Below, one piece after another: positions 13,614 to 25,300 of a stretch of DNA of 64,000 bases. The position numbers and the translations under genes were made by a program. Every line of letters begins with the position of its first letter. Position 1 is the stretch's first letter. The stretch is from Rhizophagus clarus. Its lineage: Eukaryota > Glomeromycota > Glomeromycetes > Glomerales > Glomeraceae. Under the pieces are notes generated by a model. It was not told the origin of the DNA. It worked only from the letters and a program-made list of their open reading frames with translations, and did not search any database. The stretch is taken from contig BLAL01000298.1 in assembly GCA_015698045.1 (NCBI GenBank), positions 496,001 through 560,000 on the forward strand, given 5' to 3'.

Positions 13614-16399
13614 AGCTTTGTTGTAGTGTAAAAAAGAGTATATTATAGAAGATATGTACTTGATTGCTATATTCTAGCAGAAATATAAACGAATTTATGA
13701 TAAATAAAATAAATAATAACGATAAATAATAGAAATGCAAGTCATAATCGTTAAAATATACAAACAATTATAATTAAAGTATTAATTAAGCAATAATATG
13801 TTTGTATTTGAAATTATTAACAAAGATTTGGTTTATGCATTGAATTTCTTTATAGATATTACACCAATAAACCTTAATAATATATTACAATGATAAATTA
13901 TGAGATCGAGTCGTTACCCGTTATACATGCGAAAAATAGATACAAAGGATCGGATACATGATGTCTATGCTAATATACATGCGAACGCCTTACGGCCGAT
14001 TATTTTGATTACTTCTTCTATACAAGACTTCTTAGTTGCAGGTTCACCTCACATTTTTGGTTAAACAATATTGAGTATGATATAACCTCCGAGACTAGTT
14101 TCATGTATGTTGTTATAATCATCATAATCAATAACATTTTAGCATTAAACTGTTCTGCTTTTGATATTTTTATTTTATTTGTTATAGCTATCAGCTATTG
14201 TATTAACTATATTTATTATAAAGATTTTTTTATAAACCGTTTTGCAATTATTCATTATTATATGTATTACATCCATTATATTAATTATATATACCCAATA
14301 GGCTGAAATGAGCATGAAGTAAAAATAAAAATCGAAAGTAAAGGAATCTTTTTTTTTTTTGAATCAAATTAATTATATTTGGGTATTCAGCTAAGCGATC
14401 ATGAACATCTGATTATTACTATTGTTGTTTTTTCAAACCAATTTATTGTAATCAATGATAAAATTCTAAAGTACCGAAATCCCACTACAATATTGCAAAA
14501 GTCATATATTAAGCTCGAGATGTTTAATCACAGGAAATGCTTACAGTGGATTGTTGATGGTGTATTCCCCGTTGGAGATGGATTTTGACGAATCCACAAT
14601 CTGGCCTAATGGCAAAAAAAAAAAAAAACTATTAGAGACGAAATTGTAGAAATGAAGTAGGTAGCTTGACATACCATCATGGACCGATGATGCGACCCTT
14701 TCTTTTATCATGGATTCTTATCCCAAAAACGCATCGAACATATTGTTAAAGTAACCAATTTTGATATTAGTGTTCCATAAACTCGTATCTTGATCTACGA
14801 TGATTCTTGCGTGTAGGTTATTATTAATATTAAAAAAATAGTTAAACTAATTCAGAATAAATACTATAATATATTATTAAACTTTATGTACATTCACATC
14901 TCTAATGGATTCATAGGGTTTTGAACGTGATCAATATCCAGACAGATTGTAATATCTGCTGCCGTTTTTTTCTGGGATGAGAAGGATCAAAATTATCTTT
15001 AGAAAAAAATGTAAAATGTTATTATGATTCAAAGATCAAGAAGAACTAGAAGGAATTCTTACATGATCGGAGTGCAATATCTATCGGTGGACTGTCATCA
15101 ATGCTACAGTTTGGAATTTTAAGCAACTAATTATTCGCGAAATAACGTTATCGTGCTCAAGGTTTGTCATATCGACAATGTACACATTTCCTTCTTCCCA
15201 GCGAAACTTATATCCGGTTGAAGGGTTTTTCTCAAAAAGTTGTTATATGTCCAGAACCAATCTATAAGAGGTAATCTGCAAACATATGAGTCACGCTGAG
15301 AAGGTCAAGAATTAAACGTGAAACCACTCATTTTTTGTAAATTTGAATAATTCGGATATTTACAGAGTATATTGCTAACAGTTAACCTTAATTTAAACTC
15401 TCCTTTTTATCGAGTTTCAAACAGACCTTGAAGACATTTTGAAAAAAAGAGGTGGTTTCGTGAGAAACAACTGATATATAGGTAATCGCGGAATCCCGAC
15501 AGGTACGAAATCCAGACACGTTAACGCTTGTGAACACATCACGTGACTATGCATAATTCTACATAATGCGGGCCAGTTGTCGGGATTTCGTACTTGTCGG
15601 GATTTTGGCCTGTCGGGATTTTATACGGATTCCGGAATTCGCAGGGAGGTTGTGTAACGTAATATTTTACACATTTTTTTTTCCTAACTAAATTGATTAT
15701 TTATTTATGCATTATATTAAGGAGAAAAAGCGATAAATTATCAAAATTTAATATATCAAAATAATTTATATGATAAATAACAAATCCAGCTTGTGATTTA
15801 TTATCTGTTACCTATAGAAAAATAGAAATATTAATCATCTGATATATTGGACGTGTCCTTGTTATCTATAAAAGAAAAAAAAGTTTCTTTAAGTAAATCA
15901 CAACCAAGTCTTCATCAGTATCCAAGATGTCTGTCAGGGACCTACAAATAAAAAAAAAAAAAATCCAAAAGGACTTTAGTAAATTTCACTAACAATCCTG
16001 TCTCCATGCCCATCTTTCACCTAATTCATGAGATGACCAAACCTTAGCGTGATTAATTTGATAATTTTTATTCACATGTAAAATAAAGTTATTTCCATTT
16101 ATTATTCATAATTTCCGAGGCTTTAATAAAAATTAATAATTTAAAATTACTTTATTTACTACGATTTTGATTTTGAATTACTCAATTGACAAAGATTTCC
16201 GCACAACCCCATAGATTATGATGTACGGATTTGAAAAAGTCATACACGATTTTATTAATATTGTAAATCTCTAATTAATTCATGTGCAAATCTATTGATT
16301 TGTTTAGATATAATGTAATTAGTAACAAAAAAATAATAAAATTTTCTTATATAATTCCTTCAAAAAATTTTTAATAGGACTCATAAAACTTAATACACA
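13614..16399. other. Intergenic stretch
   Basis: No gene is supported. Open frames near 14103-14306 and 14379-14588 show no family features. A 22-bp inverted repeat at 15492-15604 is listed separately. Otherwise the sequence is A+T-rich, with poly-T near 14350 and poly-A near 14615 and 15950. Confidence 0.5.
15492..15604. repeat. Inverted repeat with CTGTCGGGATT-type words
   Basis: The 22-bp segment at 15492-15513 (core CCCGACAGGTACGAAAT) recurs in complement at 15583-15604 with one mismatch, about 70 bases away. On the right side the word TGTCGGGATTT appears three times in about 45 bases (near 15578, 15596 and 15611). The block is more G+C-rich than its surroundings. It is most simply a small element or the edge of one. 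Confidence 0.65.
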
Positions 16400-16919
16400 A
16401 TGAATCGCTTACTTATCTTGACTTTCTTTCTTTTAACCTTCCTCTTCGTCACCACATTTTCAAGCGAACTAGTGCCTCATAAAGAAATTTATTCTCTTCC
16501 GCTCAAACTTAAAAAAGATGGAGACAATAAATTGATTGCAGAAGTTGCATGGGGAGGAAACTTAAAAAAGGATGGTACGTTATTTTCCCTATCTTACATC
16601 CTTAATTTTTCAGAGTTTTTTTTTTTTCTAAAATAAATAAATAAATAAATAAATAGAGCCGCTTAGAACCAGATTTAGATGTTTTTCTAATGCTGTGACA
16701 GTTAAAGGTCCTAAGGTATTTATTAACTTCAAAGTAAAAACTGTTTATCATTTTTAATTAAAAAAAAAAAAATTTTTTTTTTTTTCCTAGCATGCTGTAT
16801 TCGGTGATGAAAAGGTTCATTTCGAATTACTCATTCACAAAAAAGATGTCAAGGTGAAATGTCGATATGGAGCATTAGATGGTGTCATTTTCAAGAATAC
16901 CATTTCTTTCCGAACTTAA
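16400..16919 (+). CDS. Small secreted protein, unknown function
   Basis: Three exons join in frame: 16400-16574, 16657-16715 and 16791-16919, with GT-AG introns, giving 120 residues. Residues 1-22 form a clear signal peptide (MNRLLILTFFLLTFLFVTTF) with likely cleavage just after it. The mature part is about 98 residues, rich in Lys and beta-prone (VPHKEIYSLPLKLKKDGDN, later HAVFGDEKVHFELLIHKKD), with two cysteines in RCF and KCR that could pair. No transmembrane segment follows the leader. Intron 1 ends in a TAAA microsatellite (about 16632-16655) and intron 2 in an A-run followed by a T-run. I do not recognise the family. It fits the class of small secreted proteins of symbiotic fungi, but an effector role is not shown by the sequence. 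Confidence 0.75.
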
Positions 16920-17732
16920 TTCTTATTTCGTCACTGGTTTGACGATGTTAAATAATAATAAATAATGTTAATTCTGTTAGTCATGTGATTCATAATCATG
17001 CAAAGTTTGAATCCGTACAAAAAAAAATTTGAACTTCGAAATGTTAAAACCGATTTGTTTTATTGTTGTTATAACTAACGGTATTGCCGTTGGCAAAATT
17101 TGACCAGAGTTGACCGTTGAACAGGTCACAGCAAACCCGAGCAGCTACATAAATTGTTAAATTCTTTACAATCTACAATATACTGTATTATAAAAATATA
17201 GGTGATGGTGACGTGAATAAGCATAATAGTCACTGGGCGTGATCACGGCTGTTCCGTCAAAATCACAGTTCTTCGTGAAATAAGTAATACACAAGTGAAA
17301 AGTGTATGTTAGTTTTCAAATGATTCTAGAACATATATCAGGCTAAAACTGTGAAAAAATTATACAATAGCACTCGTAACATTTTTAATTGTGGAGTTAT
17401 TTATGTACGTATTTGACAAGTTGATCATTCTATAAATGACAATCAATAACTATATTTTGTTTTTATTCTTTTTTTTTTTTTGGAAAAAGAGTTTAACGCC
17501 CCCTTATTAAAATGAAAAAAAGAACATCTTCTTTCCAATCAAACGCAAGACTTTGCGCGGAATGTTACACTAAGAATTTCAACATTATTCTGCATTGAAA
17601 CCTCGCCCATAAAAATACATTTATTATTATTCCAATATGAAAAAAAAAAAAAACAAAAAGGCTGAACGAAAAGTATATATATATATATAACCAAATCTAA
17701 GGAATGTGTGTAAGAAACTATCCATTAAAAGT
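16920..17732. other. Intergenic region between convergent genes
   Basis: The secreted-protein gene on the plus strand and the F-box gene on the minus strand converge on this 0.8-kb gap, which would hold both 3' ends. No gene is seen. It has poly-A and poly-T runs near 17470 and 17640 and a short TA repeat near 17677-17690. Confidence 0.5.
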
Positions 17733-18800
17733 TCATTGACTTGAATAAATTTCTGGAATGGTTATATTAGACATAGCTTTAATCCTTTTAAAAACTAATC
17801 TATATTTAGCGAAATGAGGATGTAACAAAACTGGCTCAGTAAAAATCAACTCTTCAAGTTTATAATTTTTATTGAAAGGTAAAGGAGAATTTAAGAAATC
17901 ATCATCATCATGGAAATAAAGGGAAATGGATTCAAATTTTCTTAAATTATGTAAAACATCTAATAATGAAAATAAAGTAATACATCTAATACTAGTTGTT
18001 ATTTTTAGTGAAATTAAAGAATGAGAAAAGTTATGAAAAATTTTAAGAAATGATGTTGGCGCCCATAAAGCAGGAATTTTAAGAGTTTTCAAATTTCGTT
18101 GTGATTTTAAAAGTTCAATTAAGGCAGTATACAAGTTTACATGATAATTCTTTGATATTGATAAATGATGAAGATTTCTTGCTTTCCTAGTTATCGTCTC
18201 TAAAAGAAAATCCAAAGAAGTTCCATAGATTAAAAATTCCAACGAAAGTTTCGTGATATTTAAAAGAATATCATCTATATCATTTAACGAACATATATTT
18301 AATTGATTCTCTAATCCACTCATATCATTATATTTAATATTCAAATGATTCAAATTGTTATCTTTGTTTAAAAGTAGGTTACCAAGTTTTCTATTAAGTG
18401 GTTTGATGATCTTATTGATTTTTTTATTAACATTGTTGATTGATTTTGATCTAACAACGTTACGTAGAAATTCTCTAACTCCTTCTTGAAAAGGATATAA
18501 TTCAAATTCTCGTAGATATTTATGATATTCAAAGAAAGGATTAGGTGATTTGTTTATATTTAAATTAAGATCATCTATGTTAATAAAACATATGTATGTT
18601 CTAATGATGAGAATCTTGTTATTAATCTTTTTAGCAAATAAGAATGGGTTATGCCAAAGTAATGGAATAGCAAGTCCACAAAAGATCTTATTAACCAGGA
18701 TGCATGAATATAATGTTCGACGATCGTCTTTGAAATATCGAAAAATTTCGAAAAGACAATCATTTGTTAAAATTGACAAAATATTCCGTTGAATTGTCAT
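17733..18800 (-). CDS. F-box protein with LRR-like C-terminus
   Basis: Single exon, 355 residues from the ATG at 18800. The frame is open further upstream, but only with a GTG codon and an unlikely hydrophobic leader, so I take the ATG. Residues about 3-45 form an F-box (ILTNDCLFEIFRYFKDDRR, then LYSCILVNKIFCGLAIPLLW), the module that binds Skp1 and recruits substrates to SCF ubiquitin ligases. The rest has Leu/Ile/Asn-rich segments spaced like degenerate leucine-rich repeats (LSLEFLIYGTSLDFLLE, LHHLSISKNYHVNLYTALIE, LKTLKIPALWAP), the usual substrate side in this fungal F-box family. A poly-Asn/Lys-rich linker sits near residue 140. Substrate unknown. Confidence 0.85.
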   Translation of the reverse strand: MTIQRNILSILTNDCLFEIFRYFKDDRRTLYSCILVNKIFCGLAIPLLWHNPFLFAKKINNKILIIRTYICFINIDDLNLNINKSPNPFFEYHKYLREFELYPFQEGVREFLRNVVRSKSINNVNKKINKIIKPLNRKLGNLLLNKDNNLNHLNIKYNDMSGLENQLNICSLNDIDDILLNITKLSLEFLIYGTSLDFLLETITRKARNLHHLSISKNYHVNLYTALIELLKSQRNLKTLKIPALWAPTSFLKIFHNFSHSLISLKITTSIRCITLFSLLDVLHNLRKFESISLYFHDDDDFLNSPLPFNKNYKLEELIFTEPVLLHPHFAKYRLVFKRIKAMSNITIPEIYSSQ

Positions 18801-19649
18801 CAGAGAGGAAAACAGGCGAAGGTTTATAAAATTAAAAAAAAGAAAAACAAAGAAAAATTTCACTTATATATTATTTCATCTCATGATTTTTTGTTTTTAT
18901 TGTTGATTAAAAAAGGAATTTTTTTACGAAACTAATATATCATCAATAATTTACAAAAGCTTTTGAACACTTAATTGTTGAACGCTTAGGGTTTTGTTGT
19001 TGCCCAATCGGTCTACAAAAAGATGATCGGCGGATATGAATTTACTCGTGAAAATAGAATCATAATAGTGTAACTTGGTGATTACGTAATATTGGGGCGC
19101 AAAAAACAAAAAAACTTCTTGGATAATTAAGATATAAATTTATTAGTGCTATAATAAAAAAAAAAATTCTCATATATACCGTTGGCCACTCATTGCCACT
19201 ACATATTGCATAAAGTACCCAAAAAATAGTATTCCCATAATTAAGACCCGGGTGTTGTAAAATTGATTAATACCCGGCCAGGTACCCGGTTCCTCACACA
19301 ATGGCCAACGGTAATCTCCTACATCCGCTCAAACACATAATAAATTGATTTCGGAAGTTTCAAGAGTAAACGAAAGTGATCCTCTATTTTGGCACGTGGC
19401 AAATTCATTATTAAACAATTACGTTACAATTACGTATGTTTTTCACACATATACATATTATATAGCGTAGGAAATGTATTGATTAACCATTCTCAAAATT
19501 ATTGCACTAGAAAATTTAAAAAAACAAATTATTTTTTTATTCCAGTTTCCTTCTTGTGTTATGCTAATTCTATTAATATCTAGGATTCACTTTTTAAACT
19601 TAATAAAAAAAAAAACTAATTCACTAAAGCGAAAAGAAAATAATAATTT
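18801..19649. other. Intergenic, with a small terminal-inverted-repeat element
   Basis: This gap separates the F-box gene and the BTB-TLDc gene, both on the minus strand. It therefore holds the F-box promoter side and the BTB-TLDc 3' side. It carries the 137-bp TIR element at 19177-19313 and no gene. An open frame near 19389-19583 has no family features. Confidence 0.5.
19177..19313. mobile_element. MITE-like element with 12-bp terminal inverted repeats
   Basis: TACCGTTGGCCA at 19177-19188 is matched by its perfect complement TGGCCAACGGTA at 19302-19313, enclosing about 113 bp. The interior is unusually G+C-rich for this window, with CCCGGG and repeated ACCCGG words. I cannot define a long target-site duplication; a TA dinucleotide is possible. 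It is too short to encode a transposase, so it would be non-autonomous. Confidence 0.6.
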
Positions 19650-21136
19650 TTAAATAATTCTAAATACTTCGCATTCATTTACAAAAAATTCATTATCGTT
19701 TTTTCTAATTGGTTTTTCATAAGAGCCTCTTTTACTAACACATCTGTCACTTTTTGATCTGACTCCAAGTAATTTAAGGTCACCATTACCAAATGTTGGA
19801 CCAAAATAAGAGAAGTTATTTATGGCATGATTTTCATATTTTACACGACTTAAAATACAATTTTCAATTTTATCAAGATTTAAAGAGAATATAAAACTAT
19901 TTTTTGTAGCGCCAACACTAGCATCAGATTTCCACGAGATTGGATTATATCCTCCAAGAACTTCATTAGTGTCTTTCACTCTAGCAATCGTTACGGTACG
20001 AGTTTTACCATCACAAATATCATGAAACCTTCTAAATGTGAGTCCATCCCGAGATCCGCGATATATTAATTTAAATTCATATGGATTATATGGAAAATTA
20101 TCTTTAATTTCTGATCTATCAATCCATTTTGAGATTAATTCAATATGTTGATAAGTAATAATTTTTGAATCAATCGTTTTTGAACTAATTTCTTTAATTA
20201 TACGACGAGGTTTTATTTGAAGATTTTTCTTATAATTAGAATTTAAAAAAGTTCTTAATAAATCCGTATATAATTCCTTTGATAAAATTTTTTTGTAAGG
20301 TAATACTTTATCCGAAAATTCTTTGGAAGTTAAATTTTGAAATCTAACATGTGGTATACATTTTTGTAATGTATTCTTTAGAACGTTAAAATCATCTTTT
20401 GAAAAGTCTGAAAGATTAGAAGGAAGTGTTGGATTTTGATCAAGTCCCCAATTAATCACATGTTCCCAAACTTGAATTTCCTTCATTTGAAGATTGTCAT
20501 TTTTAATAAGTGAAATCAAAAGTTTTTCTGGTATTGAATGAGATTTTAAAGATTTAAATAATTTATCCGGTTGTCTGGCAATTAAATTTGTACAAAAATT
20601 TTGAAGATCCAAGAAAGAATTATTTTCAAAACTTGTTTGATATACTATATTAAAATTTTGTTCCATCCAAAGTGCTTTATTTTTAATTAAAAAGGTTTGT
20701 AAAGAATCAATTATTTCTTGAAGTCCAAGTTTATTTGCAGCAACCAAGATTTTAATTATATCTAAATTATCATATTCATCCAAAGAAAGTTCTCCTCCAT
20801 AAATATACCTAAATAAAAATAAAAATTAGAGATTATCACGAATACGTAAAATCATATTTATTTATATAATTACCTTAATATTATTTGAAAAATATCTGGT
20901 AAAATTTCTGGTAATTTAATATGAACCAAAGTTCCATCATTTTTCTTTTTATTAATTGACAATATTCTTCTCAAATAAGGAGAACGATGATGTAAAATGA
21001 TCATATGAGCGCGAAATACTTTTATATAAGGAACTTTACCAACTTCAATCGTAACATCATAATATTCTTCATCATTTAAACTTTCAAGTAAATTTTGTGA
21101 TAATTTTGGTAACAGTGATATTTTATTATCAACCAT
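19650..21136 (-). CDS. BTB-BACK-TLDc domain protein
   Basis: Two exons (21136-20874 and 20808-19650) join in frame across a 65-bp GT-AG intron, giving 473 residues. The start is the ATG at 21136; a longer open frame would begin with TTG. Residues about 15-110 are a BTB/POZ domain (EYYDVTIEVGKVPYIKVFRAH, then SPYLRRILS and, over the splice, IYGGELSLDEYDNLDII). A BACK-like helical region follows (FENNSFLDLQNFCTNLIARQ, later VWEHVINWGLDQ). The C-terminal part from about residue 290 is a TLDc domain (YRGSRDGLTFRRFHDICDG, then GGYNPISWKSD and the FGNGDLKL block). BTB-TLDc proteins are highly multiplied in glomeromycete genomes; BTB suggests a Cullin-3 adaptor role, while the TLDc function is unclear. 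A decayed relative lies about 1.2 kb further on. Confidence 0.9.
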
Positions 21137-22310
21137 TATTAATCTGTACAATCTAATTTTTTAAAAAGATAAAAGAGAAATGAGTAAAAGAGAAATAATT
21201 TCGAACGGTCAGTAATTTTATATTTCATAAAGATTTCCTTAAATAGAAATCATAGAATGAACGATATAATAGGTTATAATCCCCACTTAATTGTTTTTAA
21301 TGTACATGAAAATTTACTATATTTGTTTATTTTTTTTAGGTTAAAGTTTAGCCATCCTTAAAATTTCGCACTTTCTAATAGAATTTTTACCGGAATGCCC
21401 GGAATGTCATTCCGAGTTATTGCTTTCATAAATTTCTTTAAAAGTATTAAAATCAGCCACCGTATGAAAACTCATTTTAATAATAAAAAGGATATCTGCA
21501 TTGTACGTGCATATTTTTTTTAGCCTTTTTAATCACTAAATGAGCTTTCACATAATTTTTATTATTATTTGTGAATATTTTTTAAAGTTCATTCCATAAA
21601 ATGGTGTAAATCAATCACAAGAGATGCACAAAGTCGTGACATAAAATATTAAAGTATGGAGCTTTGCACTGGATGTCGGATGTGTTTATGCTATGGGATG
21701 ACGGATGTATTTATGCTGTGGGATAATATGAATTAGCTTCCCGAAAAAAATTTGTTTTCGTGTAGGTTTATAGCTACTAACTGTATTTATATAATTATTA
21801 TGCAGCGTACTGATAAATTGTTGTTGCATAAATGTCTTTTACGCATTACGTCATTTAGATTAAAATATTACACATATCAATTTTATAGACAATGTACCCT
21901 TTGTTCACTATGCTTATAGAATTTACTGAATTATTATTTAGCATGATCCTAGACGCCTGCATAATACCTATTATTTATGAAGTTTTTAAATAAAGATAAA
22001 TTTTGAAAGAAGAGGAAATCACATGAATTTCCAAATCTACTATATAAAATATACCTTTTTTTGAAAATAATTATTAATCTTTTTAATTGATCTATTGTAC
22101 CAATTTTTCTATATGAGTAATAAAGTTGATCAGTTGAACCACGTTACTTGTATGGCAAATATCGTATTAATTACGCGATTTAAAATATTATTTTTCAATT
22201 CACTATAACAATGACCAAATTTTCATACAATCGGTTCTCATTTTAGTCGAGATTGATCACAAATTTCCGTCCATGAGTCAATTTAGTAAATTTGATCGTT
22301 CGGTCTACTA
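21137..22310. other. Intergenic region upstream of the BTB-TLDc gene
   Basis: This holds the upstream side of the BTB-TLDc gene. No gene is seen. Two near-identical short words (GGATGTCGGATGTGTTTATGC and GGATGACGGATGTATTTATGC) lie in tandem near 21671-21720. The rest is A+T-rich. Confidence 0.45.
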
Positions 22311-22765
22311 TTAGGATTCAAAGATTTAAAAATACTTCTAAACAAATCTATATGGATTTATTATGGAAAACATTCCTATAAGGTAATATTTTATCCAAAA
22401 ATTCTTTAGATAAAATTTGTTGAGTGGTATAAAATGTTAAAAATTAAGCAAGTTTTGGTTTTGATCATGACCCTATTTAAATTACAAGAGGAAGGAAACT
22501 TTGCTTTAAGTACAAGTTCTAAAGCATGAATCTTTATCACTTTGAATAAATGAAATTAAAAATTTCTCTGAAATTAAAAAAAATTTATGATTTAAAAATT
22601 TAATTTGATACGATATTTTAAGTTTCAAAAAGGGATTATGAGCACAAAATAATTTTATATAAGAATCATTACCAACTTCAACAATAAATATCACATAATT
22701 TAAAAGTTCAAGTAATTCTTGATATCATTTTCGTAACAGTAGTGTAATGATTAATGAAAAAGAAA
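22311..22765 (-). pseudogene. Decayed, internally deleted BTB-type gene
   Basis: Reading minus, about 22750-22620 resembles the start of the intact neighbour (FIVEVGNDSYIKLFCAH against VTIEVGKVPYIKVFRAH). About 22425-22320 matches the nucleotide sequence of that gene near 20230-20340, including the words AAGGTAATA and TTTATCC.AAAATTCTTT. Most of the BTB domain, the BACK middle and the whole TLDc end are missing, so it is an internally deleted and truncated copy. It lies in the same orientation as the intact gene, which suggests an old tandem duplication followed by decay. Confidence 0.65.
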
Positions 22766-23569
22766 GCAATTGAACAAACCTTTCAATATTATGTTCTTAA
22801 ATTGGAAAAATCAGATAATTTTTATACACTGCAAATCGCTAATTCAAGTAACGATATCGTTATCATCACATTAATTCGAGCCAGATAGACAATTAGGCTT
22901 AGCCGTGGGTAGCTATGATTAATCTGGGACAAAGATCGGGTAAAAAGAAGGTTTATATTGATGTTTACATATGAAAGCTTTCGGTATGTACACCGGTACC
23001 TGGCGTTTTAACCGTCTTATCTGTTCGATTAAACACTGACAACGCTCTCATATTAAAATAAAAATGCAAAAAACTATCTACTAATTTCTTAATTTTATGA
23101 ACATATTAGACTTGGAAACTCTTATTAAATACACTCTACGTAATTTTCTTAGAGGTTGGTGAAGTGAGACAAAAGAGAAAAGGTGAACTAAAATTATGGA
23201 ATGATCTATGAAATTAAAAAAGGTTATGTATAAAAGAAAATAATTTGTTACATGAAGAATATTATATATCCATTTAATCAATTAGATTGTAATTGATCGA
23301 ATTAAAATACTGTAAAAATTCTTCCCATTTTTTTTTTTAAGAATTTCGTTTCCTTTAAGATGAAACAACTTAGTTGATTTATAACTATTCATAGGAAAGT
23401 TGACATTTTAATTCAAAAGAGTTGAAAATGACTGCTTAGATGTAAATTACATAGAAGTGAGTTTAAATCATAAAATTATAACAAGAAAGTGAAATTTTCT
23501 TTCATTTTGGCCAGAATTAAAACAGGCCAGTAATTATAACTGGAATTAAGAAAATCATGTACAGTACTC

Positions 23570-24880
23570 AAATACATATAATATATATATACATTAAATA
23601 TTTTACTAATATTAATTAATAATAATATTTAAAGAAAATAATATCAATATTAATAATACTTAAATTGATAAATTTTTAAAGAATTAAAATTTTGAAATTT
23701 TTTTTTTTTTTTTTAAAAAAAAAAATACAGTTTTTTTTTTATATTTTGCAAAAAAAAAGAATAATTAAAAATCATATTATTTTTTATTATTAATCAAACT
23801 TTTATTTAAAAATAAAGGTAAACCAATTTGATTTTATTTTTTTTTTTCAAAATCTTTTTATCATTAAGTATATTTAATAATTAAAAAATAAATGAAATTA
23901 TTTATTAATTTTATTATTATATTTTAAAATATTTAAATATTTTTTTATATTATTTCAGTATAAAATTTTAAAAATTACTTGTATAATTTAACAATAAAAT
24001 TTTAATAATTTAAAATTCTAATATTTTTTTATTATATTACTATATAATACTGTATATAATACCTTTAATAATATTCAAAAAAACTAATTTAAATTAAATA
24101 ATACTTAAAAGAAAAATCAGAAATAATGTAATAAAAGAGAAAAGTTAAATTAAAATAACATATCATTTTTAGTAATTAATAATATATTGAATTTTAAAAT
24201 AAGTAATAATAAGAAAAGAGATTCAAAATCCTAAAAATTAAATAATGTAATTTTTGGTTCTTCTTTAAGAAGTATTATATAAAAAAAAGAATAAATATTA
24301 TATAAGAAATAATTTTGACCAATATCAAATTTTAACCAGAATTAAGTTTTAATACTATTTAAGAAAATACTATTTGATCAAAAATACTATATGCAAATAT
24401 AATGATAATTTTATAAATATAATAATATATTTTAATAATAATAAAATATAATAAATATAAAGAAAAATAAAATAAATTGCATTAATAATAGATTATTTAT
24501 ATAGAATTGTTCATAATATTTTTTTTATAATTTTTTTTGCAATTATTTATATTTATGACAGCTAAAATATAAATATATAAAGTTTTTTTAATTTAAAATT
24601 ATTATGATTTTTGCAAATATAATTATAAATTAATACTAATAATATATAGTATTAATAAAAATATAAAATAAAATATATTTTATAATAAATAATTTGTTGT
24701 AATATAAATTTAATTGTAATAAATCTTAAATTTTATTTTAAAAAATATTAAGATAAAATCAATTTGTTAAAATAAAATTACTTTTTACAAAATAAAAATC
24801 TTTTCATTAATTATAATACTATTACTACTATATTAAAAATTTAATAAAATAAGGGTAAAAAATGTATTAATTCCTTCTAT
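23570..24880. other. Extremely A+T-rich block
   Basis: For about 1.3 kb the sequence is almost only A and T, with G and C rare and isolated, more extreme than the flanks. There are no open frames of note. It is made of irregular words such as AATAATA, TTTTAAAA and AATTAA and not of a strict tandem repeat. Such blocks arise by relaxed mutation bias or in degenerated repeats. Nothing in the sequence shows an origin or centromere role. Confidence 0.6.
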
Positions 24881-24914
24881 AGTTTCTAATTAGTTTCTAT
24901 TAACAAAAAAGTAA

Positions 24915-25300
24915 AGCCATTTAGCAAACTGAAGATGGGCTTATGTGCTGATAAGATAGTGATACTACCAAAACCAAGATTCTGATCTCACTAAAAATTA
25001 CCCTTACTTTGTAAAATAAAAAAAAAAGTACACTTTTTCATAAATTTCAACCAATTTATCATCTTATTTTGCTACAACATTTTATTTTAACCTATAATTA
25101 AGAAAAGTATAGTTAGAATGAGCTAATTTTTTCATACAGTAATAAGAAAAGGTATATAGTTGATTCCTCCTTCAAAAACAACAGGTTCTATTAAAAACAA
25201 AATAAGGGCATCTAGTGAACTGAAGATGGGCTCATGCACTGACAAGACAGGGATGCTACCAAGATCAAGTTTCTGACCTAGAAATTACCCTTATGTAAAA
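24915..25300. repeat. Dispersed direct repeat, two copies of about 95 bp
   Basis: Copies at about 24915-25013 and 25204-25300 share the words GAACTGAAGATGGGCT (AAACTG in copy 1), TGCTGATAAGA or its ACTGACAAGACAG variant, GCTACCAA, and AATTACCCTTA at the end. Each has a TAAGGG word upstream and a TTACCCTTA word at its 3' end, which may be inverted terminal words. The copies are more G+C-rich than their surroundings. This may be a short dispersed element or two exon-like units of an unknown gene. Confidence 0.6.

Noticed and set aside
18801-18863. N-terminal extension of the F-box protein
   Set aside because: It would begin with GTG and adds a Phe-rich stretch. The ATG at 18800 is the natural start.
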